Shown here in pieces: positions 44,891 to 53,611 of a stretch of 64,000 nucleotides of DNA. Location: positions 248,001-312,000 of the forward strand of contig CALUNL010000001.1 of assembly GCA_944322005.1 (NCBI GenBank), written 5' to 3'. Below the pieces are notes generated by a model, which saw only the letters and a list, made by a program, of their open reading frames with translations, ran no database searches and had not been told where the DNA came from. The position numbers were made by a program, and so were the translations under genes. This stretch comes from an uncultured Alistipes sp. Its GTDB lineage: Bacteria > Bacteroidota > Bacteroidia > Bacteroidales > Rikenellaceae. Every line of letters starts with the position of its first letter. Within the stretch, counting starts at the first letter, position 1.

Positions 44891-46243
44891 CTACCTTATC
44901 TTCTTGAAGAGCCTGCTCCACCGTATGCCTTCGCCGTCGAGTCCCTTCGAGAAGGCTATGAACGAGGCTTTGCCCACGATGTGGTCCTCCGGAACGAAGC
45001 CCCAGAAACGCGAGTCGGCCGAATTGTGGCGGTTGTCGCCCATCATCCAGTAGTAGTTCATCCGGAAGGTGTACGTGTCGGCCTTCTCCCCGTTTATGAA
45101 TATCTCGTTGCCGCGAACCTCGAGCTCGTTGCCTTCGTATTTCTCTATTATGCGCCTGTATAGCGGCAGGTTCTCCGTGTTGAGGGCAACCGTTGCCCCT
45201 TTGTACGGTATCCACAGCGGCCCGAAATTGTCCTGCGTCCATGTGTAGGAGGCGTCGTTCGGGAATATGTCGGTGCTGCTCTCGCGGACGTTGTACCTCG
45301 TTACCGATATCACGTTCGACATACCCCTTACATGCTCGGCCGCCTCATCCGTCATCGCCATATAGTAGTAAGGCGTGCTGCCGCTGTATTCGGTTATGCC
45401 GAGGTTGTTGAGGGCGTACTGTGAGAAAGGTGCGGTGCAGTGCACGAAGTATATGTACTCCTTTGTCGGTATGGGCTCCTGCATCACACCGTTGACATAT
45501 AACTCCGTGTCCACTATGCTGATGGTGTCGCCGGGCATTCCGACACACCTCTTGATGTAGTTTTCGCGCTTGTCGACCGGACGGGCCACTACGGTGTAGT
45601 CACTGTACAGACGGCGGCGACCCTCCTTCTCGCCGAAGGTCGTCTGATACTCGCGCAGCACGTCGTAGTATGTCACGGCCTGATTCTCGAGCAATACGGT
45701 ATCCCCCGCAGGGAAGTTGAATACTATCACGTCGTTGCGGCGTATCGGCTTTAGGCCCTTGAGACGGTGGTACGGCCACTTTATCGCCTCGGAATATGAC
45801 TTTTTCGACTGCGAGAACGGCATGGTGTTGTGCACGAACGGCATCGAGAGCGGAGTGTTCGGAACCTGCGGTCCGTACGACAGCTTGCTTACGTAGAGGT
45901 AGTCACCCACGAGGATGGTCTTCTCCATGGAGGATGTCGGCACCTTGTAGAGCTGGAATATGAACAGGTGTATCAGCGTAGCGGCCACCACGGCCCATAC
46001 TATGGCGTCGACCCATCCGTATATGGCATTGTATATGCGGCTGCGGGCGCACAGCGCCTCGTTGTGGCGCCACACATAGCGGTAGAACAGCCGCGAGATG
46101 TAGTAGTCGAATACAAGAAGTTCGCCCAGAAGCATCCAGGCATTTCCCGGCCATATTACGAACAGGAGTATGTATATTATCGAGGCAATGGTGAACCGTG
46201 TCCACCTGTTCTTGAAAAATTCGCGTACGTTCATCTTTCTCAT
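44891..46243 (-). CDS. lepB: Signal peptidase I, long Bacteroidota form
   Basis: The 450-residue membrane protease cleaves Sec signal peptides. The catalytic Ser105 lies in PTSSMEKT and the catalytic Lys in YIKRCVG; GDNRHNSADSRFWG is the substrate-proximal box E. Three hydrophobic segments are present near residues 18-34, 38-52 and 80-97. Bacteroidota forms are longer than E. coli LepB, with an insertion between the Ser and Lys boxes (residues ~115-215) and another before box E. It overlaps dapB by four bases (ATGA). Confidence 0.94.
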   Translation of the reverse strand: MRKMNVREFFKNRWTRFTIASIIYILLFVIWPGNAWMLLGELLVFDYYISRLFYRYVWRHNEALCARSRIYNAIYGWVDAIVWAVVAATLIHLFIFQLYKVPTSSMEKTILVGDYLYVSKLSYGPQVPNTPLSMPFVHNTMPFSQSKKSYSEAIKWPYHRLKGLKPIRRNDVIVFNFPAGDTVLLENQAVTYYDVLREYQTTFGEKEGRRRLYSDYTVVARPVDKRENYIKRCVGMPGDTISIVDTELYVNGVMQEPIPTKEYIYFVHCTAPFSQYALNNLGITEYSGSTPYYYMAMTDEAAEHVRGMSNVISVTRYNVRESSTDIFPNDASYTWTQDNFGPLWIPYKGATVALNTENLPLYRRIIEKYEGNELEVRGNEIFINGEKADTYTFRMNYYWMMGDNRHNSADSRFWGFVPEDHIVGKASFIAFSKGLDGEGIRWSRLFKKIR

Positions 46244-46956
46244 TCGTTAAACAGGTCGTCTATGGTGAAAACACCCTTCTTGTCGCATATGAACTCGGCT
46301 GCGACTACAGCGCCGACGGCCAGTGCCCGGCGGCTTTTGAGCGTATGGCGCAACTCCAGCACGTCGTCATCCGACTCATATGTCACGGTGTGTGTGCCCG
46401 GCACCTCGCCCTCGCGGACTGAGGTTATGGCGATATCCGACGCTCCGGCCTTTGCGGCATCGGCCCAGCTGCTCTTGCGCTCCATGCGGGCTAATATGTC
46501 GTCGGCGAGCGTTATTGCCGTGCCGCTCGGGGCATCCTTCTTGTGGATGTGGTGTATCTCCTCGATGCGGACGTCGTACGAGTCGAAGCGGTTCATCAGC
46601 TCAGCGAGGTAGCGGTTCACGCGGAACGCCACGTTCACTCCGAGCGAATAGTTCGACGAGTATATCATCGTTCCGCCTACCTCCCGGCAACGCTGCTGCA
46701 GCTCAGGCAGGCGCTGTGTCCAGCCGGTGGTGCCGCTGACAACCGCCGTGCCGCTTTCGATGCAGGCGAGGATGTTGTCGTATGCCGTGTCGGGCGTGGT
46801 GAACTCTATCGCCACGTCGATGTCGCGGAGGGCCGACGGGGTGAGTTCGCTGCGGTTGTTTTCGTCGATTATAAGTCCTATGGTGTGGCCGCGGCGGAGC
46901 AGTACCTGCTCGATTTCGTGTCCCATTTTGCCGTAGCCGATGATTGCTGCTTTCAT
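46240..46956 (-). CDS. dapB: 4-hydroxy-tetrahydrodipicolinate reductase
   Basis: The 238-residue enzyme reduces HTPA in the lysine/diaminopimelate pathway. It starts MKAAIIGYGKMG at 46956 with a short dinucleotide-binding loop, which is typical of Bacteroidota DapB. VVSGTTGW, IYSSNYSLGVNVAF and EEIHHIHKKDAPSGTA (catalytic His and Lys, DAP-binding) follow. The longer frame to 46998 begins inside the promoter and is excluded. First gene of the seven-gene run; none of the downstream genes is a DAP enzyme. Confidence 0.96.
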   Translation of the reverse strand: MKAAIIGYGKMGHEIEQVLLRRGHTIGLIIDENNRSELTPSALRDIDVAIEFTTPDTAYDNILACIESGTAVVSGTTGWTQRLPELQQRCREVGGTMIYSSNYSLGVNVAFRVNRYLAELMNRFDSYDVRIEEIHHIHKKDAPSGTAITLADDILARMERKSSWADAAKAGASDIAITSVREGEVPGTHTVTYESDDDVLELRHTLKSRRALAVGAVVAAEFICDKKGVFTIDDLFNE

Positions 46957-46995
46957 ACTTGCGAATGGTGCGGGAATATAACCTTCCACAACCTG

Positions 46996-47027
46996 CAAAT
47001 ATAGTCTGTTTTGGCGGAAAAAACAAA
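46996..47027 (-). promoter_or_regulatory. Promoter of the dapB operon (TTTG, 20 bases, TATATTTG)
   Basis: Minus-strand TTTG (47027-47024), 20 bases, TATATTTG (47003-46996). It leaves a leader of about 35 bases to dapB. It is a textbook Bacteroidota promoter. Confidence 0.85.
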
Positions 47028-47033
47028 CCCGGA

Positions 47034-47065
47034 TTTGCTCTTCTCGGTGCTATTTTCTATATTTG
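47034..47065 (+). promoter_or_regulatory. Promoter of truA (TTTG, 20 bases, TATATTTG)
   Basis: TTTG at 47034-47037, 20 bases, TATATTTG at 47058-47065. The ATG of truA is only eight bases after the -7 element. It faces away from the dapB promoter, with six bases between the two -33 elements. Confidence 0.85.
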
Positions 47066-47073
47066 TGGACATC

Positions 47074-47859
47074 ATGAGGTATTTCGCGGAACTGAGATAC
47101 GACGGCGGCGCATATTGCGGGTGGCAGCGGCAACCCGACGCCCCTACCGTGCAGGGCGTACTCGAGGCGGCCCTGTCGAAAATCCTTCGCGAGCCTGTCG
47201 AGACCGTCGGAGCGGGACGTACCGATACGGGCGTGAATGCATCATACTACGTCGCCCATTTCGATGTCGGGACGCCGTTCGATGCCGGCCAGCTGCTCTT
47301 CAAGGTGAACTCCCTGCTGCCTCCGGACGTGGCTGTGGATACGGTAACCCGAGTCGGGGACTCGGCGCACGCGCGATTCGATGCCCGCGAGCGGGAATAT
47401 CTCTATTTCATCTCCCGCGTTAAAAACCCTTTCATCCGCAACTCCGCGTGGATATACCGCGGCACGCTCGATCTTGATGCCATGAATGCCGCCGCGCGCA
47501 TGCTGCCCGAGTACGACGACTTCACCTCGTTTGCCAAGCTGAACTCCAACAACAAGACGAACATATGCCGCATATATGCATCCGAATGGAGCGAATGCGG
47601 GGACGGGGTGCTGAAATACACCGTCCGCGCCGACCGTTTCCTGCGGAACATGGTGCGGTCGCTGGTGGGGACGATGGTAGATGTGGGACGAGGACGTCTG
47701 ACTCCGGATGATTTCCGCGCCGTAATCGAGGCACGCGATTTGTCGCGTTCGAGTGCGGGAGCGCCTCCGCAGGGACTTTTCCTCAACGACATTCGCTATC
47801 CGGAGGATGTTTTCAGCAGAAGAACCAATGCAAACCTTATAAAAACATTTGAGATATGA
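47074..47859 (+). CDS. truA: tRNA pseudouridine(38-40) synthase TruA
   Basis: The 261-residue enzyme isomerises uridines at tRNA positions 38-40. The catalytic Asp51 lies in GAGRTDTGVNA, with FDAREREYLYFI and RADRFLRNMVRSLVGTMVDVG as other family boxes. The start MRYFAELRYDGGAYCGWQRQ at 47074 is the conserved one. A longer frame from 47011 would begin before the promoter. The mRNA is nearly leaderless. The gene overlaps the next small gene by four bases. Confidence 0.95.
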   Translation: MRYFAELRYDGGAYCGWQRQPDAPTVQGVLEAALSKILREPVETVGAGRTDTGVNASYYVAHFDVGTPFDAGQLLFKVNSLLPPDVAVDTVTRVGDSAHARFDAREREYLYFISRVKNPFIRNSAWIYRGTLDLDAMNAAARMLPEYDDFTSFAKLNSNNKTNICRIYASEWSECGDGVLKYTVRADRFLRNMVRSLVGTMVDVGRGRLTPDDFRAVIEARDLSRSSAGAPPQGLFLNDIRYPEDVFSRRTNANLIKTFEI

Positions 47860-48038
47860 TTGTACAGATCGTTTATTGGGTAGGTGTATTGATATCGGTA
47901 TATTGTGTATACGACATCTTCACAAAGAAGAAGGGAACCGGCCTTGCGGTGAAGATCCTCGCATCGCTGTTCGTTCTCGTTACGAGCTGGATAGGCGCCG
48001 TAATCTACTATCTGTTCCTGCGCGACGGGATGAAGTAG
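47856..48038 (+). CDS. 60-residue membrane protein (phospholipase D N-terminal-like shape)
   Basis: The protein has two membrane helices, residues ~3-20 (VQIVYWVGVLISVYCVYDIF) and ~32-54 (VKILASLFVLVTSWIGAVIYYLF), with a KKKGTG linker and a charged end (LRDGMK). This outline resembles the PLDc_N two-helix proteins of Bacteroidota. It overlaps truA by four bases (ATGA), so it is translated from the same mRNA. Function unknown. Confidence 0.8.
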   Translation: MIVQIVYWVGVLISVYCVYDIFTKKKGTGLAVKILASLFVLVTSWIGAVIYYLFLRDGMK

Positions 48039-48056
48039 ACGGTTTTGCGTTGTGAT

Positions 48057-48096
48057 ACGAAGAGAGGCATGTCCAGCTGGACATGCCTCTCTTCGT
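48057..48096. terminator. Perfect 40-base palindrome, bidirectional terminator
   Basis: Positions 48057-48076 are the exact reverse complement of 48077-48096, starting ACGAAGAGAG and ending CTCTCTTCGT. It lies between the convergent truA-small-gene unit and lpd. TTTG follows on the plus strand. RNA would fold into an almost loop-free stem. Confidence 0.85.
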
Positions 48097-48117
48097 TTGT
48101 GTCGTGTGCAGGCCGCT

Positions 48118-49488
48118 TTATGCTTTCGCTGCCTCTGACGCCTGCATCGCTGCCTCCATGATGCCTTCGCTCATGGTAGGGTGCGCATGTATGGTGCGGG
48201 CAATATCTCCGGCTGTGACCCCGAGCTGCTTCGCAAGTGCAGCCTCGCCGAGCATCTCCGTTACATTGGCCCCGACAAGGTGCGCTCCGATCAGTCTCTC
48301 TTCGCTGTCGAAAATCAGTTTTGCAAATCCCTCCCTCTCTCCGGAAGCCATTGCGCGTCCCGACGACGAGAACGGAAAGCGCCCTACGCGGTACTCTATA
48401 CCCCGTTCCTGTGCCTGCTTCTCGGTGAGTCCCACCGAAGCCACCTCCGGAGAGGTGAAGACGCATGACGGTATGGTGCCGTAGTCGATTTCGGCCGGTG
48501 TGAGGCCGCATATGATCTCCGCGCAGCGTATCGCTTCGGCCGTTGCGACGTGGGCAAGGGCCGGCGTAGCGATTATGTCTCCGATGGCGTATATGCCTTC
48601 GACGCTGGTGCGGAATGAGGAGTCAACGGCTACCCTGCCTCGTTCGGTCCTTATGCCCAGCTCCTCGAGCCCGAGGCCCTCGATATTGGGCTGGATGCCG
48701 GTTGCCGACAGGACAATCTCGGCGGAGAGCCTCTCTTCGCCCTTTTTACCCTCGACGACCACCTCGCAGTCGAATTCGCCAGGGGTGACGTCGCGCACTG
48801 TGGCCGATGTCATGACATTCACGCGCATGCGGCGGAACGAGCGTTCGACGGCCGCCGCCACCTCCTCGTCCTCAAGCGGCATAATCTGCGGCATGTACTC
48901 CACGAGCGTCACCTTCGTACCGAGCGTTGCGTAGAGCCAGGCGAATTCGCTTCCTATTGCGCCGGAGCCTATAACCACCATGCTCTCCGGCAGGCGGTCG
49001 AGCGAAAGGGCATCCTTCGACGTGATTACGTGCTTGTGGTCGACGGGTATCGACGGCAGCTCCCTCGGGCGTGCACCTGTGGCGAGGATTATGTTGCCGG
49101 CTTCGTAGAGGGTGCCATCCACATCCACCGAGGAGGCGGAGGCAAGGCGTCCGAATCCGTGTATGACATCGACGTTGTTCTTTTTCAGCAGGAACTGCAC
49201 TCCCTTGCTCATGTTTGCCGCTACCGTGCGCGAGCGGGCCACGATTTTGGCCATGTCGGGTACCGGGTCGCAGGCCAGCTCCACTCCGAAGCTGCCGGCA
49301 TTGCGGCAGTCGTTGAAGACGTGTGCGCTGCGTATGAGTGCCTTGGTAGGTATGCAACCCCAGTTCACGCACGTGCCACCCTCTTCGGCCCGTTCGACGA
49401 CCGCAACCTTGCGGCCGAGCTGCGATGCCCGTATTGCGGCGGCGTATCCGCCGGGGCCGCTGCCTATCACGATGATGTCGTATCTCAT
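48118..49488 (-). CDS. lpdA: Dihydrolipoyl dehydrogenase
   Basis: The 456-residue flavoprotein re-oxidises lipoamide in 2-oxoacid dehydrogenase complexes or the glycine cleavage system. FAD-binding IGSGPGGYAAAIRASQLG is at the N-terminus, the redox pair Cys40/Cys45 lies in GGTCVNWGCIPTKAL, the NAD-binding GSGAIGSEFAWLYATLG is central, and the C-terminal dimerisation domain has the catalytic His-Glu in TIHAHPTMSEG. It follows the C69 dipeptidase with a two-base gap. No E1/E2 genes are in the window, so its complex is unknown. Confidence 0.95.
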   Translation of the reverse strand: MRYDIIVIGSGPGGYAAAIRASQLGRKVAVVERAEEGGTCVNWGCIPTKALIRSAHVFNDCRNAGSFGVELACDPVPDMAKIVARSRTVAANMSKGVQFLLKKNNVDVIHGFGRLASASSVDVDGTLYEAGNIILATGARPRELPSIPVDHKHVITSKDALSLDRLPESMVVIGSGAIGSEFAWLYATLGTKVTLVEYMPQIMPLEDEEVAAAVERSFRRMRVNVMTSATVRDVTPGEFDCEVVVEGKKGEERLSAEIVLSATGIQPNIEGLGLEELGIRTERGRVAVDSSFRTSVEGIYAIGDIIATPALAHVATAEAIRCAEIICGLTPAEIDYGTIPSCVFTSPEVASVGLTEKQAQERGIEYRVGRFPFSSSGRAMASGEREGFAKLIFDSEERLIGAHLVGANVTEMLGEAALAKQLGVTAGDIARTIHAHPTMSEGIMEAAMQASEAAKA

Positions 49489-49490
49489 TG

Positions 49491-51137
49491 TCAGTTATCT
49501 TTTGGAATCCTCAATATGTCTCCGTTGTCGGCGGCTACGGCACGCTTCCACTTCTCGTTGTAGCCCGGGAACTGTATCTTGTCCGGAATGCCGCGGCCGT
49601 TGCCGTTGTCGATGAATCCCTTCTCGTTCTCCGACTTGACATTGCCGTCCATGTACTTGACAAGCAGATAGCGGTCGAGATCTGTCCACCGGTCGAATAG
49701 TTTCTGCGCCGTTTCAAGCGAGTATTCGGTAAGAATTTTGCGTGCGCGCTTCGGCGACATGCCTGCCACTTCGGCGTCTACCTTCTCGACCTCGGCCAGA
49801 CGGTCGTTCTCCCACTTGTCGACAACCTTGCGGATGTCGCTGCTTATCATGTCGTAGCGCATGTAGGCGAAGTTGGTCACGCGGTTGAAGAGCCAGAACA
49901 TGGATGTAGGCGAGTATTCGAGCATCGAGCCGTTGTTCTCGTCGAGGGTGTGCGGCACGGCGGTTATGTTGCAGTATATCGGCGTTAGGCACGACGTGGC
50001 GGCATCGTCGACACCGAACCACAGTATGCCGGTCTTGCCCTTGCGGGCCTGTCCGCAGAGCCAGAATCCGGTCTGCTGCGTCGCGGTGGCGCGCTCGTTG
50101 AGGTATGTCTCGCCGTCGACCTCGAAGGTCATCGGACGCCAGCGGTACGGGCAGTTGTGGCCGCCTGCGCCGAGGTCCGTGGTCATGTCCATCGGCGTCC
50201 CCTCGTAGTGGTCGCGCATGGCGTCGAACACGGTCTTCGGCGATACCTTCGTACGCGGCTTCACCCATAAAGGCAAACGGTTCTGCGGGTTGTAGCCCAT
50301 CGCATAGTCCTCGTAGCGGTCCATTCCGTCGGCAACCGTACGGAAGAAGCTCCATACTCTCGCGTCGCAGCCGCGGATGGTGCCGAAGTCGGCCGGGTTG
50401 TATGTCTCGCAGAAGCTGAAATCCTCGTCGCTGCCGCTGTACAGGCCGTTCTTGCGTGCAAACGAGATTACGTCCGGCGCATAGAGGCAGTTCTCCGGGT
50501 CGTCCTTCGGGAAGGTCGATATGCGGGCCTGGTTGGCGTGTCCCGATACGTAACCGTCCGGAATGCGGCGTGCAACCCATACTATTCCCTTGTTGAGGTT
50601 GTTGCCCTTTTCGTCGAGTTTTGTTCCCTTGCCGATGAATTCGAAAATCCACGCCTCGTCGGCGTCGGCTATCGAGAACGACTCTCCGGAGGAGGCGTAT
50701 CCGTACCTGTTGGCGAGTTCGACTATTGTCTTTATTGCTTCGCGTGCTGTTTTTGCCCTTTGGAGTGTCACGTAGATGAGCGAGCCGTAGTCGATTCCTC
50801 CGGTCTTGTCCTCAAGCTCCGGAAGACCGCCCCAGGTGGTCTCGGTTATTATGAGCGAGTGTTCGTTCATGTTGCCGACGGTTGCATATGTCGTCGGAAC
50901 CTGCTCGATAAGCCCCATGTAGCGTCCCGTATCCCATTCGTATACGGGCATGGCCTTGCCCGGGCGGCGCAGCGGGTTGTGTTTGTACAGGGCTCCGTAC
51001 AATGCATGCGAGTCGGCGGCATAGGTCACCATGACCGAGCCGTCGGTCGACGCCCCTTTGGTTATAATGAAGTTTGTACAGGCGATTGCAGGAACCGCCG
51101 CCGCAATCAGAAGTGCGGTAAAAATGAGTCTTTTCAT
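49491..51137 (-). CDS. C69-family dipeptidase, exported Ntn hydrolase
   Basis: The 548-residue protein has a signal peptide ending AAVPAIA, after which Cys20 (CTNFIITKGASTDGSVM) becomes the N-terminal nucleophile of the PepD/U34 Ntn-hydrolase fold. Other landmarks are YAADSHA, NEHSLIITETTWGG and GIDYGSLIYVTLQRAKTAREAI. In this family signal cleavage rather than self-processing exposes the nucleophile; the sequence around Cys20 also resembles a lipobox, so lipidation is an alternative reading. It probably trims dipeptides in the periplasm. Full length. It shares a transcript with lpdA. Confidence 0.92.
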   Translation of the reverse strand: MKRLIFTALLIAAAVPAIACTNFIITKGASTDGSVMVTYAADSHALYGALYKHNPLRRPGKAMPVYEWDTGRYMGLIEQVPTTYATVGNMNEHSLIITETTWGGLPELEDKTGGIDYGSLIYVTLQRAKTAREAIKTIVELANRYGYASSGESFSIADADEAWIFEFIGKGTKLDEKGNNLNKGIVWVARRIPDGYVSGHANQARISTFPKDDPENCLYAPDVISFARKNGLYSGSDEDFSFCETYNPADFGTIRGCDARVWSFFRTVADGMDRYEDYAMGYNPQNRLPLWVKPRTKVSPKTVFDAMRDHYEGTPMDMTTDLGAGGHNCPYRWRPMTFEVDGETYLNERATATQQTGFWLCGQARKGKTGILWFGVDDAATSCLTPIYCNITAVPHTLDENNGSMLEYSPTSMFWLFNRVTNFAYMRYDMISSDIRKVVDKWENDRLAEVEKVDAEVAGMSPKRARKILTEYSLETAQKLFDRWTDLDRYLLVKYMDGNVKSENEKGFIDNGNGRGIPDKIQFPGYNEKWKRAVAADNGDILRIPKDN

Positions 51138-51161
51138 GTGTCGTTGCCGTTTTTAACCTCA

Positions 51162-51169
51162 CAAAGTTA
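51162..51169 (-). promoter_or_regulatory. -7 element (TAACTTTG) of the dipeptidase-lpd unit
   Basis: The minus strand matches TAnnTTTG 25 bases upstream of the ATG at 51137. Confidence 0.55.
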
Positions 51170-51252
51170 AAAATATTTCGCTACAAATCTATACTTCCGG
51201 CGTGAATGTGCTCCGCAAAGTCGCCCAAGGCTGATATAATCGGCCTCTGCGG

Positions 51253-51283
51253 TTGCCGTTTTCGCGTACAATGGTTATCTTTG
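51253..51283 (+). promoter_or_regulatory. Promoter of the PLP-binding protein gene (TTG, 20 bases, TATCTTTG)
   Basis: TTG at 51253-51255 and TATCTTTG at 51276-51283 are 20 bases apart. The ATG at 51285 is one base after the -7 element and cannot be on the transcript, so the ATG at 51306 is the start. Confidence 0.78.
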
Positions 51284-51305
51284 CATGAGCTTAAACGATT
51301 GTTGC

Positions 51306-51965
51306 ATGTCAATAGCATCGAGATTGTCGGAAATAAGGTCTTCTCTGCCCGAGGGCGTGAGGCTTGTGGCCGTATCCAAGTTCCATCCCGCCGAGGCCGT
51401 GTCCGAGGCATATGCGGCCGGCCAGCGGCTATTCGGCGAGAGCCGCGTACAGGAGATGGTCGCCAAATACGAAATTCTGCCGAAGGACATAGAGTGGCAT
51501 ATGATAGGGCACCTGCAGACGAACAAGGTGCGGGCCATCGCTCCTTTCGTATCGCTCATCCAGTCGCTGGACAGCGCCCGTCTGGCGGAGTGCATCGACC
51601 GTGAAGCGGCGCGATGCGGCCGTACGATAGACTGTCTTCTTGAGATACATGTGGCCCGCGAGCAGACCAAAAGCGGCTGGGATTATGATGAATTGAAGGC
51701 CTTCGTAAACGGCGGAGGGTTTTCGGCGCTGCACAACATCCGTATCCGGGGCGTAATGGGCATGGCGACCAATACCGACGACGAGGCGGTCGTAAGGGCC
51801 GATTTCGAGCGGCTTGCGGCATGCAAGGCCGAACTTGCGCCAACGTTCGGCGAATGGTTCGACACATTGTCGATGGGAATGTCGGAGGATTACCGTATGG
51901 CGGTGGAGTGCGGTTCCGATATGGTGCGTATCGGTTCATCCATCTTCGGTGCCCGCGAATATTGA
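51306..51965 (+). CDS. yggS: PLP-binding protein of the YggS/PLPBP family
   Basis: The 219-residue single-domain TIM-barrel protein buffers pyridoxal phosphate and supports amino-acid homeostasis; it has no known enzymatic activity. Lys25 in VAVSKFHPAE is the PLP Schiff-base residue. FGESRVQEM, WHMIGHLQTNKV, RGVMGMATNTDD, SMGMSEDYRMAVECGSDMVRIGSSIFG are the family boxes. The start at 51306 was set from the promoter. It is monocistronic and convergent with the DUF3109 gene. Confidence 0.95.
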   Translation: MSIASRLSEIRSSLPEGVRLVAVSKFHPAEAVSEAYAAGQRLFGESRVQEMVAKYEILPKDIEWHMIGHLQTNKVRAIAPFVSLIQSLDSARLAECIDREAARCGRTIDCLLEIHVAREQTKSGWDYDELKAFVNGGGFSALHNIRIRGVMGMATNTDDEAVVRADFERLAACKAELAPTFGEWFDTLSMGMSEDYRMAVECGSDMVRIGSSIFGAREY

Positions 51966-52002
51966 CCCTTCGGCGGATGACCTGCACGCAGGTGCAAATA
52001 CC

Positions 52003-52578
52003 CTATCTGTAAGATTTGAACATCTCCGCCGCGCACTCGAGCGCGTGGTAGAACTCCTCTCCGAATCTTCTCGTTATCGGTTCCCGAAGTGATTTGTAGA
52101 GCGGAATCCCGAGTTTGCGCCCGTTGCGGCATGCCGACGAGCAGATGTCCCATCTGTGATAGTTCAGACCGACCGACCCGTTGGAGAAGTTTATCAGCCT
52201 TATCGGATAGAGATGGCAGGATATCGGCTTGCGGAATCCGCATTTGCCGTCGAGGAACGCCCGTTCGATTGCGCACAGCGTTATCCCGTCCTTCGTGTAT
52301 GAATATGCGCATTCGGCATCGTTCACCAGCGGTGTCGTAAGGTCGCCGTCACAGTCCGTAACGGTGAATCCCTGCCGCTCGACGGCATCAATGCCCTCTG
52401 CGGTCATGTACGGCTTGAAGTTTACGTATTCCCGTTCGAGTATCTCCTTTTCGTCGTCCTCCAACGGTGCCCCGGCATTTCCCTCGACGCAGCACATCCC
52501 GCGGCACCGGCGGATGTCGCACGCGAAGCACTCGCGGAATATGTCGTCGCTGACTATTTTGCCGTCGATCTCTATCAT
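52003..52578 (-). CDS. DUF3109 family cysteine-rich protein
   Basis: The 191-residue protein is rich in conserved cysteines: CFACDIRRCRGMCC near residues 17-30, then CAYSYTKDG, CAIE, CGFRKPISCHLYPIR and ICSSAC. The pattern is that of DUF3109, related to the YkgJ-type CxxC metal-binding proteins, and suggests an iron-sulfur or zinc site. LYPIRLINFSNGSVGLNYHRWDIC is highly typical. It is the last gene of the yicC-gmk-nadD-ddl run, eight bases after ddl. Function unknown. Confidence 0.86.
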   Translation of the reverse strand: MIEIDGKIVSDDIFRECFACDIRRCRGMCCVEGNAGAPLEDDEKEILEREYVNFKPYMTAEGIDAVERQGFTVTDCDGDLTTPLVNDAECAYSYTKDGITLCAIERAFLDGKCGFRKPISCHLYPIRLINFSNGSVGLNYHRWDICSSACRNGRKLGIPLYKSLREPITRRFGEEFYHALECAAEMFKSYR

Positions 52579-52585
52579 CTGCTAA

Positions 52586-53575
52586 TTAACGTCTTGCGGT
52601 GTCCGATATAATGATGTCGTAGAGCTCTCCGAGCGTCATGCCCATGCACCGTACCTGCTTCGGGACAATGCTGCCGGCGCTCATGCCAGGTATCGAGTTT
52701 ATCTCTATCATGTATGGTTTGCCTTCGGGCGTCACAATGAAATCGACCCTCACTGCCCCGCTGCAGCGGCATGCGCGGTATGCCTCCAGCGTCATGCGGT
52801 TGAGCTCCCTGCGGATGTCGTCGGATATCGGTGCCGGTGTAATCTCGTCGGACATGCCGGCCGTGTATTTTGACTCATAGTCGAAGAAGTCGTGTTTGGG
52901 AACGATCTCCGTTATCGGGAACACATATTCGCGGCCGTCTTTCGTAATCATTGCCCCGCAACCCATCTCGCGTCCGCCGATATACTCCTCTATCAACACC
53001 TCGTCGCTCTCGGAGAAGGCCTTGTCGACAGCCTCGCCTATCTCTTCCGCCTTCGAAACCTTCGTTACACCGAAGCTGCTGCCGCTGGCGTTGGGTTTCA
53101 CGAATACCGGAAGCCCGAGCCTTGCCACAATCTCCTCCGGCGAGAACCTCTCTCCGCGGCGCAGGAAGATCTCCCTTGCGAGGTTTATGCCGCGGCCGGC
53201 AACGGCGCGTTTGGTCGAAATCTTGTCGAAGGTGATGACGGACGACACCTGCGAGCACGATGAATATGGGATGCCCATCATGTCGAGGTATCCCTGCAAC
53301 TTGCCGTCCTCTCCCGGGGTGCCGTGTATTATTATGAGTGCATATTCGAACTCCGTACGGATGCCGTCGACCGTTACGGAGAAGTCGTTGCGGTCGAGGC
53401 GGAACCTGCGCCCGTCCGGTGCCGTGTAGAACCAGTCGCGTCCGTGTATGTCGATGAGTTTGACGTCGTATTTCGTGGCGTCGAGCGCGTCGGCAATCTG
53501 TCCGGCGCTCTGCAGTGCAATCTCGCGCTCCGACGAGTCTCCGCCGGCAAGCAGTGCAATCTTCAATCTTTCCAT
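52586..53575 (-). CDS. ddl: D-alanine--D-alanine ligase
   Basis: The 329-residue ATP-grasp enzyme makes the D-Ala-D-Ala terminus of peptidoglycan precursors. The N-terminus KIALLAGGDSSEREIAL, IHGTPGEDGKLQGYLD, VKPNASGSSFGVTKV, EEYIGGREMGCG, AVRVDFIVTPEGKPYMIEINSIPGM cover the substrate, ATP and metal sites in order. The YSSCSQ stretch suits D-Ala rather than D-Lac specificity, though that is weak evidence. It follows nadD by 36 bases containing a small hairpin. Confidence 0.96.
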   Translation of the reverse strand: MERLKIALLAGGDSSEREIALQSAGQIADALDATKYDVKLIDIHGRDWFYTAPDGRRFRLDRNDFSVTVDGIRTEFEYALIIIHGTPGEDGKLQGYLDMMGIPYSSCSQVSSVITFDKISTKRAVAGRGINLAREIFLRRGERFSPEEIVARLGLPVFVKPNASGSSFGVTKVSKAEEIGEAVDKAFSESDEVLIEEYIGGREMGCGAMITKDGREYVFPITEIVPKHDFFDYESKYTAGMSDEITPAPISDDIRRELNRMTLEAYRACRCSGAVRVDFIVTPEGKPYMIEINSIPGMSAGSIVPKQVRCMGMTLGELYDIIISDTARR

Positions 53576-53583
53576 GTCGTTTG

Positions 53584-53599
53584 CCTCCGTTGCCGGAGG
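53584..53599 (-). other. Hairpin just upstream of ddl
   Basis: CCTCCG/CGGAGG arms (53584-53589, 53594-53599) enclose a GCAA loop on the minus strand and end eight bases before the ddl ATG. The arm contains the GGAGG-like sequence, so folding could mask the ribosome site. Confidence 0.45.
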
Positions 53600-53611
53600 A
53601 CTTGAATATAT

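Noticed and set aside
51285..51305. ATG at 51285 as start of the PLP-binding protein
   Set aside because: It lies one base after the -7 element, upstream of the expected transcription start.
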